Of a stretch of DNA of 50,295 bases, positions 50,295 through 50,295 are shown in pieces. A model generated the notes under the pieces. That model saw only the letters and a list, made by a program, of their open reading frames with translations, had not been told where the DNA came from and did no database searches. Source of the stretch: Bacteroidota bacterium (GTDB lineage: Bacteria > Bacteroidota > Bacteroidia > Flavobacteriales > Weeksellaceae); assembly GCA_023394415.1 (NCBI GenBank), contig JAEXAR010000038.1, positions 1 to 50,295 on the forward strand, read 5' to 3'. The position numbers were made by a program, and so were the translations under genes. Every line of letters starts with the position of its first letter. The first letter of the stretch is position 1.

Positions 50295-50295
50295 C

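Noticed and set aside
1..50295. Composite transposon or linear plasmid with terminal inverted repeats
   Set aside because: The interior is full of housekeeping genes (prfB, alaS, purB, purL, dnaN, pheT), and the ends are internal IS sequence with a transposase coding tail, not replicon telomeres.
1..50295. tRNA, rRNA or known riboswitches
   Set aside because: I searched the gaps by eye and saw no cloverleaf with tRNA-conserved bases, no rRNA segments and no recognisable riboswitch core. A covariance-model scan would be needed to exclude weak cases.

Overview
The window is AT-rich (roughly a third G+C by eye) and carries features of the Bacteroidota class Flavobacteriia, most likely the Chryseobacterium/Kaistella group (Weeksellaceae). 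These include SusC/SusD genes, a type IX secretion (T9SS) sorting domain, the TAnnTTTG -7 promoter box, weak Shine-Dalgarno sequences, DUF5686 and DUF4197 proteins, and a single-chain 1,229-residue PurL. Placement below class rests on overall protein character and is inference.

Both ends hold the same sequence in opposite orientation: positions 1-123 are the exact reverse complement of 50172-50294. Each copy encodes the last 24 residues of an IS256-family (Mutator) transposase. The window therefore runs between two inverted copies of one insertion sequence and probably stops there because an assembly broke at the repeat. The interior is chromosomal, since alaS, prfB, dnaN, pheT, purB and purL are housekeeping genes.

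Layout. (1) 0.2-4.5 kb: prfB without the usual programmed frameshift, a secreted thermonuclease-like protein, a FAD oxidoreductase, and an AAA+ protein with altered Walker motifs. (2) 4.5-5.0 kb: a gene-free, hairpin-rich stretch. (3) 5.0-13.2 kb: an ABC-2 exporter pair, a secreted unknown, alaS, a small membrane protein and a large DUF5686 outer-membrane protein. (4) 13.3-24.9 kb: two paralogous secreted coiled-coil proteins, an HxlR regulator, a CsaA-like tRNA-binding protein, a thiolase, a metallo-beta-lactamase-fold enzyme, an SRPBCC protein, glutaminyl cyclase, a serine hydrolase and its neighbour with a duplicated signal peptide, a deoxynucleoside kinase, ArsC, a TIGR01777 epimerase, DUF493 and DUF4197 proteins. 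(5) 25.1-39.1 kb: a polysaccharide utilisation locus (PUL) on the plus strand. (6) 39.2-50.1 kb: purB, purL, a small membrane protein, a DgkA-type kinase, dnaN, pheT and a META-domain lipoprotein.

The PUL is the most coherent multi-gene system. It contains a SusC/SusD pair, a surface lipoprotein with two near-identical LamG domains, two paralogous lipoproteins of the glucoamylase-like/GH144 family, a secreted esterase-like hydrolase, a GH3 beta-glucosidase lipoprotein, and a T9SS-exported SGNH hydrolase. GH144 plus GH3 next to SusCD points to beta-1,2-glucan as substrate; this is inference from family knowledge. A strong terminator separates the uptake genes from the enzymes, and no dedicated regulator is adjacent.

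Intergenic DNA is unusually structured. It holds 9-bp and 7-bp satellite arrays, one of which lies in frame within purL; a 76-bp three-hairpin element; two related 82-89-bp elements at different loci; and terminators that abut or overlap the next promoter.
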